From contig NC_045131.1 of the NCBI RefSeq assembly GCF_007655135.1, forward strand, positions 6,510,001 through 6,574,000: DNA of 64,000 bases, read 5' to 3'. Below the pieces are notes generated by a model. The model had not been told where the DNA came from and did no database searches. It saw only the letters and a program-made list of their open reading frames with translations. This document shows positions 48,249 through 61,461 of the stretch, piece after piece. The stretch is from Punica granatum. Its lineage: Eukaryota > Streptophyta > Magnoliopsida > Myrtales > Lythraceae. The first letter of the stretch is position 1. The number at the start of each line of letters is the position of its first letter. The position numbers and the translations under genes were made by a program.

Positions 48249-49053
48249 GATGGCAGTGTCAAGTCCTAAGGAAATAAATCTTCTTCTAACTCCTTCCACA
48301 GAGTTGATTGCGAGTACAAGATTGCAGCTAAGAGAAAAAGAAAACAAAGACCATGGCTAGAGGCTGGGGAGAGGCCAGAGGCCAGGTGAAAGAAAGCTAG
48401 GTTAACCCGGCTAGAGGGTGAGGGGTGGCCACTGGTTGCAGTCAGCTGAAGTCGATGCGCTGATGGGGAAAAAACCTAATAGAGGAAATAGTGATCTACA
48501 ATCCTAGCTTTCCTAGTATAGTTGTTGTATCATAATTATGTAATCTTTAAAACCAAACTACAAATTTGAGTTTTGAATAATCCAAACTTAAACTGAACGT
48601 GACCAATCTTTTAAGAAAACAAACTATAAAATTTATCAAAAGAAGGTGTAGCGCAATGGACTATGTCATTACCTGGTAATTAAGAAGTCTCGGGTTCGAT
48701 ACAAATAACATCTCTAAATTTAAACAAATAACACCAATAATACCTCTAAATTCGAATAAACTAGACATAAACCTTGAGGATGAAAAGTTAAACACTTTAC
48801 ATATCCAAAAAATTATGTAATAGTAATTAATCAAATAAACGCATGTAAAATAAAAGGCATATATTGGTACTAACTAAGCTAATATAAAACCTAAAGCAAA
48901 TATGGGCTAAGGGCCTGAGGCCCATGGGAATGGAAAATTTAATTTTTCCGTGACAAAGAAGATTTATTGACTTAATAAAAAAAATTGAATGAAAAGCTAA
49001 ATAAGGGGTAGAATTAAATATGAAATCTATAAGTCATATGATGGCGAGTGTCA
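48249..49053. other. 3' flank of the Ca2+-ATPase and intergenic DNA
   Basis: No gene; a SINE-like segment is listed separately. Confidence 0.45.
48641..48780 (+). mobile_element. tRNA-derived SINE-like copy
   Basis: GGTGTAGCGCAATGGACTA (box A-like) and CGGGTTCGATAC (box B-like) about 35 bases apart, the same start as the copy at 23255-23406. The 3' end is uncertain. Confidence 0.5.
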
Positions 49054-49062
49054 TTAATTGTA

Positions 49063-49491
49063 GGGTAAATTGCATTGGTGGTTCAAAAAGTTTTACAAAT
49101 GTTTTAATATGGTACAAAAAGTTTTTTTTTTATACTTGATGGTACAAAATGTTTCAAAGTTGTTTCAGTATAATACAAACTGTCATCTCGCTATTGACGC
49201 CGTCAAGTCGATACTGATGGTGCAAAATCGATTTTTGTAGAACGTTACATGATTGTGCAAAATGTGTTGAAATTGTAACTTAATAGTACGAAATGTTTTA
49301 CGTAAGTTACATGATGGTGCAAAATTTACAGATCTTGTAAAGGACGGCTTGACGGCGTCAATGGCGAGATGACGATTTGTACTATACTGAAACAACTTTA
49401 AAACATTTTGTACCATCAAGTAGTAAAAAAAACTTTTTATACCTTATTGAAACATTTGTAAATCTTTTTGTACCATCAGCGCAATTCACCC
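49063..49491. mobile_element. MULE-type MITE with long inverted repeats
   Basis: A 429-bp fold-back element. The left arm starts GGGTAAATTGCATTGGTGG and the right arm, reversed, starts GGGTGAATTGCGCTGATGG. The arms match over about 150 bp, including TTGATGGTACAAAATGTTT and TTGACGCCGTCAAG. The flanks TTAATTGTA (49054-49062) and GTAATTGTA (49492-49500) match at 8 of 9 positions, fitting a Mutator-type target duplication. There is no coding content. Confidence 0.85.
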
Positions 49492-49500
49492 GTAATTGTA

Positions 49501-51201
49501 TTACGTCCCCTTTTCATAAAAAAAATTTAATTGTATATACATATTTGGTTCGATTTTTTTTTTTCCGTTTGTAAGCTTTGGAATTGAACCAAGCCGATTC
49601 CAAATACTTAAAGTAAAACCAAACCTGAATCCATGCAATTTTGAATATTCGGGACTTTTTTTCGGTGTAAACCATAGTATTCAAAAGCCCAATTGTGCCC
49701 GATTAATCTAGTCGAGTAAAGTCGGCTCACTGAGGAGTAAAATTATCACATCGTAAATTTTCTGCATTCATAAGGACTCGAATTTTAAACATTGCTTAAC
49801 CGGAACAAACGCCGAACCACTTGAACCAATCCATGTTGATAATATTCGGGACTTTCTTGGGTGTCTTTAACTAATACAATTTTGAATTATAAAAAAGTCT
49901 CACGAGTTTCATAAATGGATAGGAAAAGAGGAAATAAAAACATGAATAAATTTCAATTGTAAGATATGTATCCCATTTCGTACCCAACATCCCTCTTCTC
50001 TGCGCCATGCCACCCATTTCGCGCTAGATCTTCGAAAAATAGTGACATTTCCTAGAGAATTAAGGATTCCTCCTTCACTTTCGTCTTAATATTATGAACT
50101 GTCTGCTACTTGTTCTCGAACCTTCACATCATTTGCTTACTTCCTTTTAGTTTTATCTTATCTTGTGATAATACTTAAATATTAGCTACAACTAGTTAAA
50201 TTTTATAAGTCCAAGCACCGCATAATTACCCAACTAGTTTCCTCTCTCTATCTATATATATATATATACCCAATATATAAAGCGTAAGGCAATATCTCAA
50301 AAAATGCCATGAAGAATGAAACCTCCTTATGGTTGCATGAGCTTTCAATTGAACGCCATTAAAAAATATATAAATAAATAATAACAAAGTCCTTAACTGA
50401 ATTCTCATGCCGTCTCGTATTCAAAAATATAAAACGAATACCAACATAATCATTTGGTTCACTTGGGATGCTCTCTGCAACATGATTCAAATCTATAGCG
50501 GCTGTGCCCTACTAAACCTCCTCACTCCTGCTTTGCCTTCTGCCTCAAAACAAACTTGTCCCTGCAGCGGCCACAGTTTTTGAGTTCCATCAGACAGGTA
50601 CAACGAGATGCTTCTTCTAGCCCGGAAGAAGGAAGAGAATCGCAAACTTGCAAGAGAGGAAAATTATATTATTAGTGCAATGAGAAAGGACAATGGAACA
50701 ATCTACATGAATGTCCACTTTGGTTCCTTTCATTATCATGAGCTCACAATTTCTTTGATAGTGTCATTATAGTGTATGCTCTGAAATGGATTAATAAATT
50801 TCCAAGTTTGACAGGCAAAGATAAAGTTATGAACTCGAAAGGATGACCGGATATGCTTTGCTGTCATCTAACCGATATCTCATTTTCCATCTGCTACTCT
50901 GTAAAATTACAAAAACAAACTGAGTTTCCCCGGACATATTTATTCACAACGGAATGAGAGGCTTACTTCCAGATCCCAATCTCCATAAACAGTTTATGCC
51001 CCTCTTATGGAGAGATACCACGAGCTTTCAATCTCAATGCAACGCTGAGGAATGATGTATTGAAAGTTGTAACCTCAGCCCCAGTGGCATGTAAATCGTG
51101 AGACCCAACTTCAGTCCAAATTTGATAATATTGATGCTAGCGGCCCATCTGTGGACTCACAGTTCAATAGATCTCTACCACTGAGCCCTTACTCAGTTAC
51201 T
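49501..51201. other. Intergenic DNA with an Au-like SINE
   Basis: No gene. Beyond the SINE (49659-49840), 50450-51200 is of mixed composition and may hold the degenerate 3' flank of the PPR fragment. Confidence 0.45.
49659..49840 (-). mobile_element. Au-like SINE with 15-bp target duplication
   Basis: Minus strand: GGATTGGTTCAAGTGGTTCGG (box A region), then AAATTCGAGTCCTTATGAAT (box B), a GGGC-TTTTGAATAC region and a tail GGTTTACACCGAAAAAAA. Exact flanks AATATTCGGGACTTT at 49644-49658 and 49841-49855. The layout resembles Au-type SINEs as I know them. Confidence 0.75.
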
Positions 51202-51745
51202 CTACAAGAGCAAGTCAGACTGCTCTATATCCTTCAGTATAGCTTTCGATATGAGACCCCTGCCAACGAGATTGTCCCAAAAGAGACGCAAGATGTGACT
51301 TTCACCCGCATAGGAAGCATTAAAACTTCTGTAGATCTTGAGAGTTATCATCAACCTCTTATTATACATATCGTCAAGCAATGCTGATGAGGATTTGACA
51401 TCTCCTTTCAAATAAGCATACGCAAGGCTCGTATATATAATGCTGTCCCCTGATATACCCTTCTCTTGCATCAAACTGGAGGCTCTTTCAGCAGAAGCAA
51501 TCCTTTCTCTCTTACAAAACCTCCGAATCAGAGCCCTGCATACTGACAAACCAATGCAGAGACCTCTCCCTTCAAAATCATCTAGAAGTCGTAGAATTGC
51601 ACCTTCATCGTTGAGTTCACAATATCCATCTATAACCCAAGAATAGGTGCAATAGCTAGGCGAAAATCCAGCATCGATCATGGAGATTAGCAACTCTTTC
51701 GCATTATCCATATCTAGAACTCTGCACAAGCCATGATCTATACTA
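51202..51745 (-). pseudogene. Pentatricopeptide repeat protein, C-terminal fragment
   Basis: PPR proteins bind organellar RNA in a sequence-specific way. An open frame of about 175 residues keeps the last few P-type repeats: GLCRVLDMDNAKELLISMID, then YCTYSWVIDGYCELNDEGAI, LIRRFCKRERIASAERASSL and IIYTSLAYAYLKGDVKSSSA. It ends at a natural-looking stop (51202). Upstream the similarity stops abruptly near 51745, where AT-rich repeat DNA begins; the bulk of the protein, with targeting peptide and earlier repeats, is missing. The first Met is internal to a repeat and not a real start. It is probably a truncated duplicate. Whether it is transcribed cannot be judged. Confidence 0.75.
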
Positions 51746-54700
51746 AGGAAAATTTTCTATTCTTTTATCAAGAAAATATTCTCATATAAATTATCCTTTA
51801 TATTCATAATATTTTCTTATTTACTACTAAGGAAAGTGAATGTATAGTGGAATATACAATATATTATTATGTTCTAATTAAGTAGATGTCATTTTGTTGT
51901 GTGTGTATGTATAGATATTACAGTATAGTATTTTAATAATTAGGAAAGTAATATTTTTATTAATTATTAAGGAAATAATTTGTATGTATATCTTATCTCG
52001 AAAATATTAGATTATAATAAAATTTACAAAAAAAGTCATGTATGGTGTTTCCTATTACATTTTCTTAACTCATAGTATAAAATCCTATTAATTGTGTGAT
52101 ATAATTACAAAATTTTGTTTTTTGTTTTTTCTGCCTCAAACCTCTCTTTTTAGGCTATTCTCATTCATACTCTATTATTGTCAAGTTTATATTTACACAC
52201 AATTTGTCTTTTTTTTTTTAATGAGTGATCACATGGTTACTTAAAAAATAGTTGAATAATTTTAATTTTTTTAATCTAAATTCGTTAATGAGGTTAATAT
52301 TGTTTGAGGAATAATTCCAAAGAGTGAATATCGTAGATAAGCTTTACGATTATTTTATTAGTATAAATTCTTTTTTCTTTTATTGTAACTCTTCCGTTGA
52401 TCATACTTTTGTTAGGTGATTAATATATATCATGTTTTTAATTTAAAATTGAATATAAATTGATAATTTGCTCAATATTATTATTATTGTTGTTGTTGTT
52501 GCTACTGCTTTTTTCATTGTTTAAGAATTATTTTCTTTACCGAATTCGAAAATAAAATTTTATTAGATATATAGTAGAATATTATTAAAACTTTTTATTT
52601 TTAATTCCACACATCGCACGGGTAATGATCTAGTTTTGATAAATGATGAAAAATTATGGTGCCATTTCATAGAAGTTCAAAAGTCAAAATCATTTATATA
52701 ACTGAGTATGTAACGTCTTGTAATAATTTCAAAGACTGTTGGCATTCTTCAATGAACTAATGCATAAGTTATACTTGATTTCTAAAAAAATTCCTAAAAA
52801 AAAAAGGTATAATATGACATCATTCTCAATATTGTCTTCCACGTGTTTTATTTGTTCTCTCTAAAACCTAGTTTAGCAGAAAAGATTGATAAGATGAAAT
52901 ATAGTTCTGAAGCAACATTGGTCGAGGATTGGTGCGATCTTCCACTCTGTCAATCGAGGATGAGAAGAGATAGATGATTACTAATAATTTTATAGGTGGT
53001 ATAATTGATGACATTAATGAGTCAACAAATTAGGTAACGTCATATTTATGCTCTTTTTTTTTTGTTATTTATCTCTAATAATTTTTTACTATAAGACATT
53101 AGGTCGATTTATTTATGTGTCAATGGATACCGCGGTCTTATATATTGATAATGGGATTTTTTTTATTTGTAAGTGTATTAAATAATAACATAAAAAAATC
53201 GCAATGCTTTTAAAATTTCTAAATGTCCGTTTACATTATTGAGTGATTAATTATTAGAGAGAATAAGATATTCAAAAAAACGAGGACTAAAGTGCATGCG
53301 TTTTGAACCTTCGTAGCTTTTGTGCTTTGTACATAGATTGATATATTAATATAGATTAATTGATTGATCACCTAGAAAATTCAAGAATAAAATAAAATAA
53401 ATGTGACAAAATAAATAATCTTTGAACAAATACGAACATAACAATTTAAGTGAGTTTATTAATATCAAATTTGATTGTATAAGTTGATTTTATCAATCCT
53501 CAGTGATTAAAAATTTATTTCATGGGCCATAATCTGCATGTAAACTTGGATTAAAATAAAATTTTCAAATATTTGATATTCTATCCATAATCAATGAATT
53601 CTTTTCACTTGAATAAGCAGTATCAGCTTCATGAAAGACTTTTTCTTAAATAAAATATTAAATATAGAAAATTAATAAAAAAATGTTGCAACAGAAATTA
53701 AAAAAAAAAATAAAGCTATCGATACAGGTTTTCAAGATACACTAATAAAAAAGCTAAGTAAACCACACAATGAATGGGATAATGGACTAAGAACATTTAC
53801 TAAAAATATGATTTTAATTAGTAAATATTATGAGTGATTTATTATCATATAAAAGATGTAAAATTCAAAAAAATAAAATTATGTTATACAATTTTGGTGT
53901 TAAATTTAAAGATTCCTTTAGAAACTAAAAAGTTCTAATTACTTTCATTTTAATTAAAATAGTCCTTAATTTGATTTTACTAATCTCGCTATAAAATTAA
54001 AAATTTTAAGTGAATAAAGTAATGTTATTTTCGGTAAGTCAATATGATCAACTTAATATATTTTGTTCTTCATTATGACGATTACGAGAGAGTTAATTTT
54101 ATAATCATAATATTTTTATAAATTTAATTAAATAATAAAATATGCAAATTAAAGATATATTGCGACCTATCACAGACATGAATACAACATTATTAATTTC
54201 ACTTCTTTCTTGCCAGACACATTATTAGTTCTTCAGCCACACAAAAAGCTTATCACTCTTATAATTGCGTTCAATTGGGTCCACATTTAAATATGACAAG
54301 TACCATAGTCCTGAAATTGTGACAAATGTATTAATTGCATCAATCAATTGGCCCAACACTGCCCACATGCCCCTGTTCCCCCACCATAATTCATGGATCT
54401 TGTTCATTTCCTAGAAAAATTAAAAACATGTGTATGAATAAATTAATTAGTCAATTAATTAAAAGAAATCCAGCAGATGACAGATTCAGAGAATCTCATA
54501 ATTCATCGACATTGATGAGATAAAATATACGTACATACACATGCCATTACAAAAAAGATAAATAAAAGAACAAGGGAGAGACAGAACAACCCGTACGTAC
54601 ATTACAGCTTACGGCAATAATTAAACATTATATTATTGCTTCATGTTCCCTAACATTTTCATCAGAAATCTATTATAATTTTATACATATAAAAAAAAAA

Positions 54701-54901
54701 CAAAACAGGAACATCTTCGAGGAAGAACAAGCCGCGATCTAGACTCCCTGCTCGACCCCTCTCGAGCCGGTCTGCTAATTCCAGATTTTATCGATTCGGT
54801 TTTATCAGATTTCCTCCCAAGAGATTGCTTTCAGCCGATACTCTCATCGATGAAGTACATCGCCAAATCAAGCTTTGATCATCTCGGTCGATGCGAGCTC
54901 T
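51746..54901. other. Very AT-rich intergenic region
   Basis: No gene or structured element recognised; only short A/T runs and a GTT/ATT run near 52480-52505. From about 54700 it becomes the 3' flank of the Aux/IAA gene. Confidence 0.5.
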
Positions 54902-56966
54902 TCAGCTTCTGTTCCGACACTTCTCCACAGCTCTTGGTGCTACAAGTACAAAAGAGAATAATTTCATAAGATATATGTACAGAACCCAATAAACCGAAAT
55001 GAAATTATGGAGAACCAGATTGATAATTACGTACCGAGTCCAATAGCCTCGGATCCTTTCATTATCCTTAGACGCTTGCATGAATCGACAAACATCCTAC
55101 AGAGATCCAAAAAAGAAATATATCAGTCGACTTGATATACGAATTATGTAAATTAGAAAATTATTATTAGCTTTAGGTCGAGAAATTATCGAGTGAAGAT
55201 GATCAAATAATGGAACTTACTCCCATGGCACGTCTCCCACGAGCATCCAATCCCCATCCTTATCCTCATAAGTGGGCACATAGTCGGATCCATTTAAGAG
55301 GTCTATCAGTTTGCTCTCATTCATGAAGTCCTTCATCCCTTGTGACCCACAGTTGCCTAATAATTTCCATAAAAGATACAAACCCGTCAGTCCACCGGTC
55401 ACGTCAATGTTCTTATACGCATACTCTCGACACAAAGGAATATTATCTTGGCATATGCTTGGTCTTTGAAAAGAAGAGAAATATATACCAATGGTGAATG
55501 ATCTGAACATATTCGCCAGGTCATCGGAGAGTTCCTGATAGCTCTTGTACAGTTTCAGGTCCACCTTGCGCAGATAGGGCGCGCCGTCCATGCTGACTTT
55601 AACGTACGCGGCGCTGCTGCTGGGTTTGTCCGACTCATCGGTGTTGCTCTTCTGGACGGCCATGATGTTCTTCCGGAACGACCGGACGGGTGGCCAACCC
55701 ACCACCTGTGCCCTGAATAATTTTTTGAGAGCAGCCAAGAGTTAATTCATGAAATCGATTCATATTCATGAAGATATTAATTAATTTGATCTTTTACGGA
55801 AAGTATTGTTTAAATTTGACCATAAATATTATGGGAAAATACAAAAATAAATATCGGCAGCTGTAAAAGGTATTCATATTTACTAAAAGATGGATGGGCC
55901 GTGTAGTGGACATCGCATTGGACTTTAGGATGAGTTTTCCATGTATTTAGGCTTTTTCGTGGGAGTGTGTGGTTGGTCAGAGAAAGCCAAAGATTCCAAA
56001 TGTTTTGTTCTTTTCCTCCGTTTCCCCGACAACCAGGCTTGGCCACAAACGTCAATCAATCTATTCTAAATTCTAAAGAGATAGGAACTTTGCCTACCCG
56101 GAAAATTCATTCCTAATTTATTTATTAATAACCAGAAAAAAATAAAATTTAGTTAAGAAAATAAAAAGTCTTGCAAATTTAGAAATAGCATTATAGGTTT
56201 GTAGATGTTCCATAATTAATAAGGTGATTGAATTAAAGTATGTTGATGATATTTTGGCTGATTTTCTAATTGAAAATTTTAATGAATTGAACTCAGGAAG
56301 CCAGCCACATATAGCATTAAGGTCAAGTATATATGCCTAAAAAATTTTGAATGTTATTTTTTTTTCTTTTTGGGGCTAAATTTATATTCCTCATATAATG
56401 GGGAGACATCTATGCATAAAACTACGGTGCACTAATCAATTTGCCTAATTGCATAAGCATCACATATATAGGAATAAAGCAAACAACCCAAAAGACAATT
56501 AAAATATTCTCTTTTTTTTCACTATTCATTCATAATAACTTGTCATCAACATCTAGCAAATAAATTATCTCCCTAGCTAATAAGCTTCCGAGTTAATCCT
56601 TATCTTAGGTTCCGAGTCTATCGCGATAACATGGATTCGAAAAGGAAATATAACTCAAAAGGAAGAGGATTAGTGAGGCTACTTGGCAGGAGGCTTCGCG
56701 GGGTCGGTGCTCGATTGGGCAACGACGGTCTTCTCCTTCATCTTCTCGGCCTTCTCCGCGTTCGAATCTTTCGAGGAGAAGTTGAGCTTCAAGTCGACAG
56801 TCTCCATGAACCCTCTCTTCCCATAACCACCGTTACCGTTATTGCTAGCACCCTTGAGGGCCTCCGGCTCATTGTTACCGCCGGCTTTCCCACCAGGCAA
56901 CCCAAGCCTGAGCTCGGTCTCCTCGAAATCGATCGTGTGGAATTTGTCAGGCTTTGCAGCCGCCAT
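54902..56966 (-). CDS. Aux/IAA auxin-response repressor (IAA7/14/16 clade)
   Basis: Nuclear repressor that binds ARF factors and is degraded through TIR1/AFB with auxin. Five minus-strand exons, 56966-56683, 55712-55489, 55356-55221, 55096-55035 and 54939-54902, all GT-AG, encode 247 residues. Domain I, LRLGLP at 19-24, is the EAR motif that recruits TOPLESS. Domain [15 protein letters not shown], has the degron GWPPV at 100-104. The PB1 region starts at YVKVSMDG (131-138), with the invariant Lys at 144 and the acidic motif [15 protein letters not shown] at 200-214. The C-terminus is EKCRNRS. The K-A junction across intron 1 reads [13 protein letters not shown], the usual family junction. The first ATG is at 56966; the open frame extends upstream only to a GTG. 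All functional motifs are intact. Intron 1 is long (970 bp). Closest to IAA7/14/16/17 by eye. Confidence 0.96.
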
Positions 56967-57392
56967 TTCCTGTCTAATAGGTCCTCTCACACCCTTTAGT
57001 TTCCTTCTTTAGCTTCCTCTGTTACTCCGAGTCTCGAATGGTTAAATTGCTGGCTCAGTCGATTGTTCTTAAGAGAGGGAGTGGAAGTTTTGATTGATGG
57101 GAGAGATAATGGGAGGAATCGAGGGAGGGAAAGATGGTCAATACGGGCATGGAGTGATATAAAAGAACATCATGGGTGTTGGCATTGGAAGGTATCGGAG
57201 GGCTTAGATCTTGACACGTGGAGGTCGGGATTAGCTGGGATGGTCCCCGGCTTGTCGGGGAAATGATGTCATGAGTGATGTAATTATTTAGAATGATTGT
57301 GGAGAGGCAAGTGGACAAGTCTAGTTGGCCTTGGTTAGCCTTTTTATAAAAAGAAAATAAAAAAAATTACTCTCTTTGCTCCACCATCTAGG

Positions 57393-57398
57393 TGTCTC
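57393..57398 (+). promoter_or_regulatory. Candidate auxin response element
   Basis: TGTCTC, a canonical ARF-binding core, about 430 bp upstream of the Aux/IAA start. A single copy by inspection; many Aux/IAA genes are themselves auxin-induced. Confidence 0.3.
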
Positions 57399-58261
57399 CA
57401 TATTATTCCCTCTACCCGAAAAATCAAAAATGAAATTATACCCAAAAGAGAATGAGAAAGAAAAAAGAAAAAGGAAATCACCCTATAAAAAAATTGTTTC
57501 TGACAAAACTATCCTATTGGAGAAGAAATTCTTGGTGATTCTTGCCATTTGAGCTCAAATTTCAATTTGATCCCTGACGGCGTTGCCATAATTCTCCCTT
57601 CTAGCGAAAATGTCGCGTGATCTATTGTCAACGAAACTAGACTAATTATTGCTGATTTCATATCGATTTACTTCTGCAGGTAATTTTATAAAGTTTAAAG
57701 CTCTTTTTACGTGAAAGTTATTAACACGGAGATGATCAATAATTTGTCAAATTCGAAGCTCAACGTGGAAACTAAATAAGATATCATCATATATAATAAA
57801 GGTACGTTTTCTCTTTTCTTTTTTTTAGGAAAATTGAGGTTAATGGGAGCTCCAAACATGAAAATGATTGCCACTGGCCTTCACTTCAAGATGAACTGAG
57901 CCTTATCTTCTCTCGCACTTTGTGTGGTAACAATCAAAGATGAGCATGCCCTTATTCCATATACCCCACATGAAATTAATGCTTTAATGCTCACTAAAAC
58001 TCTATCCAATGGAAATTTGACATAGATCTACGAGTCTCAGCCCCAGGGTGGACGGAGAGGGGACTAAGAACAAATCTGACATAGATCTAGTGTAAATTTA
58101 GCTCAGCTTTCACGAGTCTCTCGATCCTACTATTCACGAGAACAAATATGGAAGCGGCTCTTTAGTACAAAAGCTTCATAAACAATAACTTGAAAGGTTT
58201 GATTCCTAAGAATATGTTAAAACCATTTGGTTGGGAAAGTTACACTTCATAAATAAAAAAA

Positions 58262-58405
58262 GGTATAGCGCAATGGCGCATACTTTCGCTTAATAATCAA
58301 TAGATTTCATATTCAATACTTATTGTGAGGCTATCTGTCCATTTATTAATTATTAGGATTTCTTATATTAGGATTATGTGCCTCTTTTATAACCGAAAAA
58401 AGAAA
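58262..58405 (+). mobile_element. tRNA-derived SINE-like copy
   Basis: Starts GGTATAGCGCAATGGCGCA, has a degraded box B near 58306, and ends CCTCTTTTATAACCGAAAAAAG. Its middle (TTTATTAATTATTAGGATTT) matches the copy at 23255-23406. No clear target duplication. Confidence 0.55.
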
Positions 58406-60210
58406 TTATGTTTCAAAATTCTAGTGACTTTTTTTTATTGATCACAATCTCATAAGAGCATAATGAATTTTAATCGAAGTCTTGGGAAATATTAAAGGCG
58501 GAGCAACTGTTATCTTTTGTGCTTAAACTTTTTTTGGTGTTTAAAGCCTAAAGCTAGAAATGATTAATTTGATAATTAAAACTTTATTCCCCAAAAATTT
58601 CTCTTAGATGTATATTAATCATGTAGTATGCAGTGTATGCATGGCATTACAATCAACTAACATCGAGTTGTTACGTGGGGCCCGATCCGGGAGAAAAGTC
58701 AGCAGATCGTAGGGTAGCCAATTGGTTGATGGATTGACAGGAAGGATCTTTGCGGGCCCGCTCCGCAACAATGTTTTGAGGGTGCATGGGACACGTTCGC
58801 ATGTGAGCCAGTTCATCTTACGCCGCAAGCCCTTGTGCTTGTGCTCCCATCAATGTTATAATACTTGAATCTTCTTTTTTCCTTGCCCGTAGAAAAATAA
58901 AATTCACAACCAAAAAAAAAAATTATATCCTATTTTTGCTTCTTCCAAGTATAAATATATAGCTTGTTAGCTGCAAAAGGAGAAATTAAATAAAATTCAA
59001 CGGTGATTAATTAATGGAGAATGATGAGAGTAATCTAAGATTTCACTTAAAGTAACTGATTAAATCGCAATATGCAATCTTCAACTGATAATTGTGTATT
59101 TGTTCGATAAATTGCATGTCGATCTATTTAATTAATGACTAAATTTGAGGGACATTGTAGAATTTTTCCTTGCAGCTTGTCTCATCCTAATAAGAAAGGA
59201 AATTCAATATATATATATATATATATATAACTTCTGATGTTTGTGAAATGTTTCATCTTTTTAGTACCCAAATTCTCCATATCGGGGCATGCCATGGGGA
59301 GTGCAGCCCTTTTCTCCATATAATATGTCTCGTGATATGAGTCGTATGGCCCCCATTCCGTTTTCTCATTATGGGTACTCTGTGGTTCCATGCATCTACC
59401 ATCTATCTGGCAGATAAAAATAATGAACTAATAATGTACAGTTGCAAATGAAATAATATACTTTCCTAATTAGAAAATAAACTGTTCGAGATAAGCACGG
59501 CAACAATGTTCCGTGCTTGTAGCTACAGGCATGTTTGCCAATTGATTTCATCATGTAATGCATGCATGATTGACATATTGGAAACACTGAAGTTTTCAGT
59601 GACCAGTTGATTAGCAAGCATGATCTTTTATACTCTCCTCTCACAAGATAAAATTGCTTGTTGACAAGCTAAAAGTACGTAGTTACGGACTCACCCGTCA
59701 ATCGATTTCACTTACTTAAGTTGAACATATTATACGGGTATTCAACCCCCGGGTCTTTGCAGTGAGAGACCAAGTGTTACTGACAAGCGTTGCATCAACA
59801 AATTTGATTAATATATCAGTAACTTGATCTGCATGCACTTAATGGTGTATTGTATAGGCAGCTCGACTCAACTGATATGGTTACGGTGGATCAGTCTCTA
59901 ACTCGATATATGCAAGTACGACCCGAAGAACACGAACCGAACGTCCCGTGCAAGGCCATGCACACATACACACACGAGTATGCATGATGAGCATTGAGAG
60001 ATGATGGTGGTGATGAATCGTAAAATTGAATGGAGCCTTGAAGGCATTAATTCATATGCATGCATGTTATAGCTGGGGCAAATCCGTGCATGGATGCATG
60101 CATACCCAGCATTCGCGCCAGAGAGAATTCATTAAATTTGACAAAAGAAAAAAGAAAAAGAAAAGAAGGGATGACAACGGACAGTACACACGAGCGGACT
60201 TGCCCTGCCT

Positions 60211-60236
60211 CTATCTATCTATCTATCTATCTATCT
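60211..60236. repeat. (CTAT)n microsatellite
   Basis: About six CTAT units, then two CTAA variants. Confidence 0.85.
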
Positions 60237-61461
60237 AACTATCTAACTACTCCTAAAAACCAAACAAAGCAAAAGGTGAGATAGGCCCCCACGCCCTCTT
60301 GAATTGACAACCAATCCCATTTCAGAGATGCTCGTGTGCAGTGGTTGAACTTGAATCCATCCATCCATTGTCCAATTCCCACAACACAGTACGCGTGCGG
60401 GTTAATATATATAAGATTAAATGTTTGTAGTACACTGTTCTTTCATATCTTTTCACTGTCAACATCTCTCTCACACGGATGTCAGAACAGACATCGCACG
60501 TTTGGCTCAGTATTTAGGCACCACATCTCATCTGACTGACGATGATGATGAGATCCAGCGGGCACAAAGTTTTAACTCTTTCGGGGGTGTCGCGATGCAT
60601 CTTTTCCTGATTATCCAGTAATTATGCCTTTTTTAAATTATTCTACATATATATATATATATATGTATTATGTATGCATGAATAACAATGACTCGTTCAA
60701 CTAGAAGAAAAATTCAGCTCGCCTACCCCAAAAAAAAAAAAACTTGGTTAATTATAAGCTCTCATATGTCTTGCTCAGAAATAAAAAGACTTGGGTTTGA
60801 TTCATTTATCGCCCGTGGAACTACTCGTGCATTTAGAATTTTATTTTCTTATCATTTGTAACTAGAAAAAAATAAAAAAAAGGTCTCATATACTAACATC
60901 ACGCGCTTCATTTATAATTGAAAAAGAAAAATATAAGGTATCATATGTCAAAAAGTTTGTTTTGACATATTGACGTGATATTTAAATTGCACTCAGAGCG
61001 GAATGATCCATCAGCCGAGCCCCAATCAAGGGCCAGCTAATATAGACAACTAGCTAGTATGTATAGTCCTGCATATACATTCTATCGGTGCCACCTTTAG
61101 CCTCGGATGGGAGTCATGCTGGCCTCTCTTCGCCATCACATTCATCGCCCGATGAGGATGAACCATTTCTTACCTCTTACGTGGTCAAAATTGAGGACAA
61201 ACTCATCGGTTAAGAAGACGATATAAGGAATAAAAAGAATTGTCAATACAATTATTAGGAATAGGATGTCCACATGGAATCATGACCAGATCAAACCCAA
61301 TTCTTGGTATTATAGCTAGGAATATTCAGAATAACCACATACATCAACTGATCTATACAATACCAGAATTTTAATTAGACAACGTAAAACAAAAGGGAAA
61401 AAGGATAAAATCAATTAGGAAATGGAATCAATTAATTAATAATTGGAAGGGCAGTTTCAAT

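Noticed and set aside
48641..48710. A tRNA gene (box A and GGGTTCGA box B)
   Set aside because: No acceptor stem pairing or anticodon arm; related decayed copies elsewhere show it is a SINE.
54225..54407. 60-codon minus-strand frame downstream of the Aux/IAA gene
   Set aside because: AT-rich, no motif and no neighbouring exons; likely chance.
59182..59391. Minus-strand frame starting MEPQSTHNEKTEWG
   Set aside because: Ends in an (AT)n-encoded Tyr-Ile run, with no splice partner and no family recognised.
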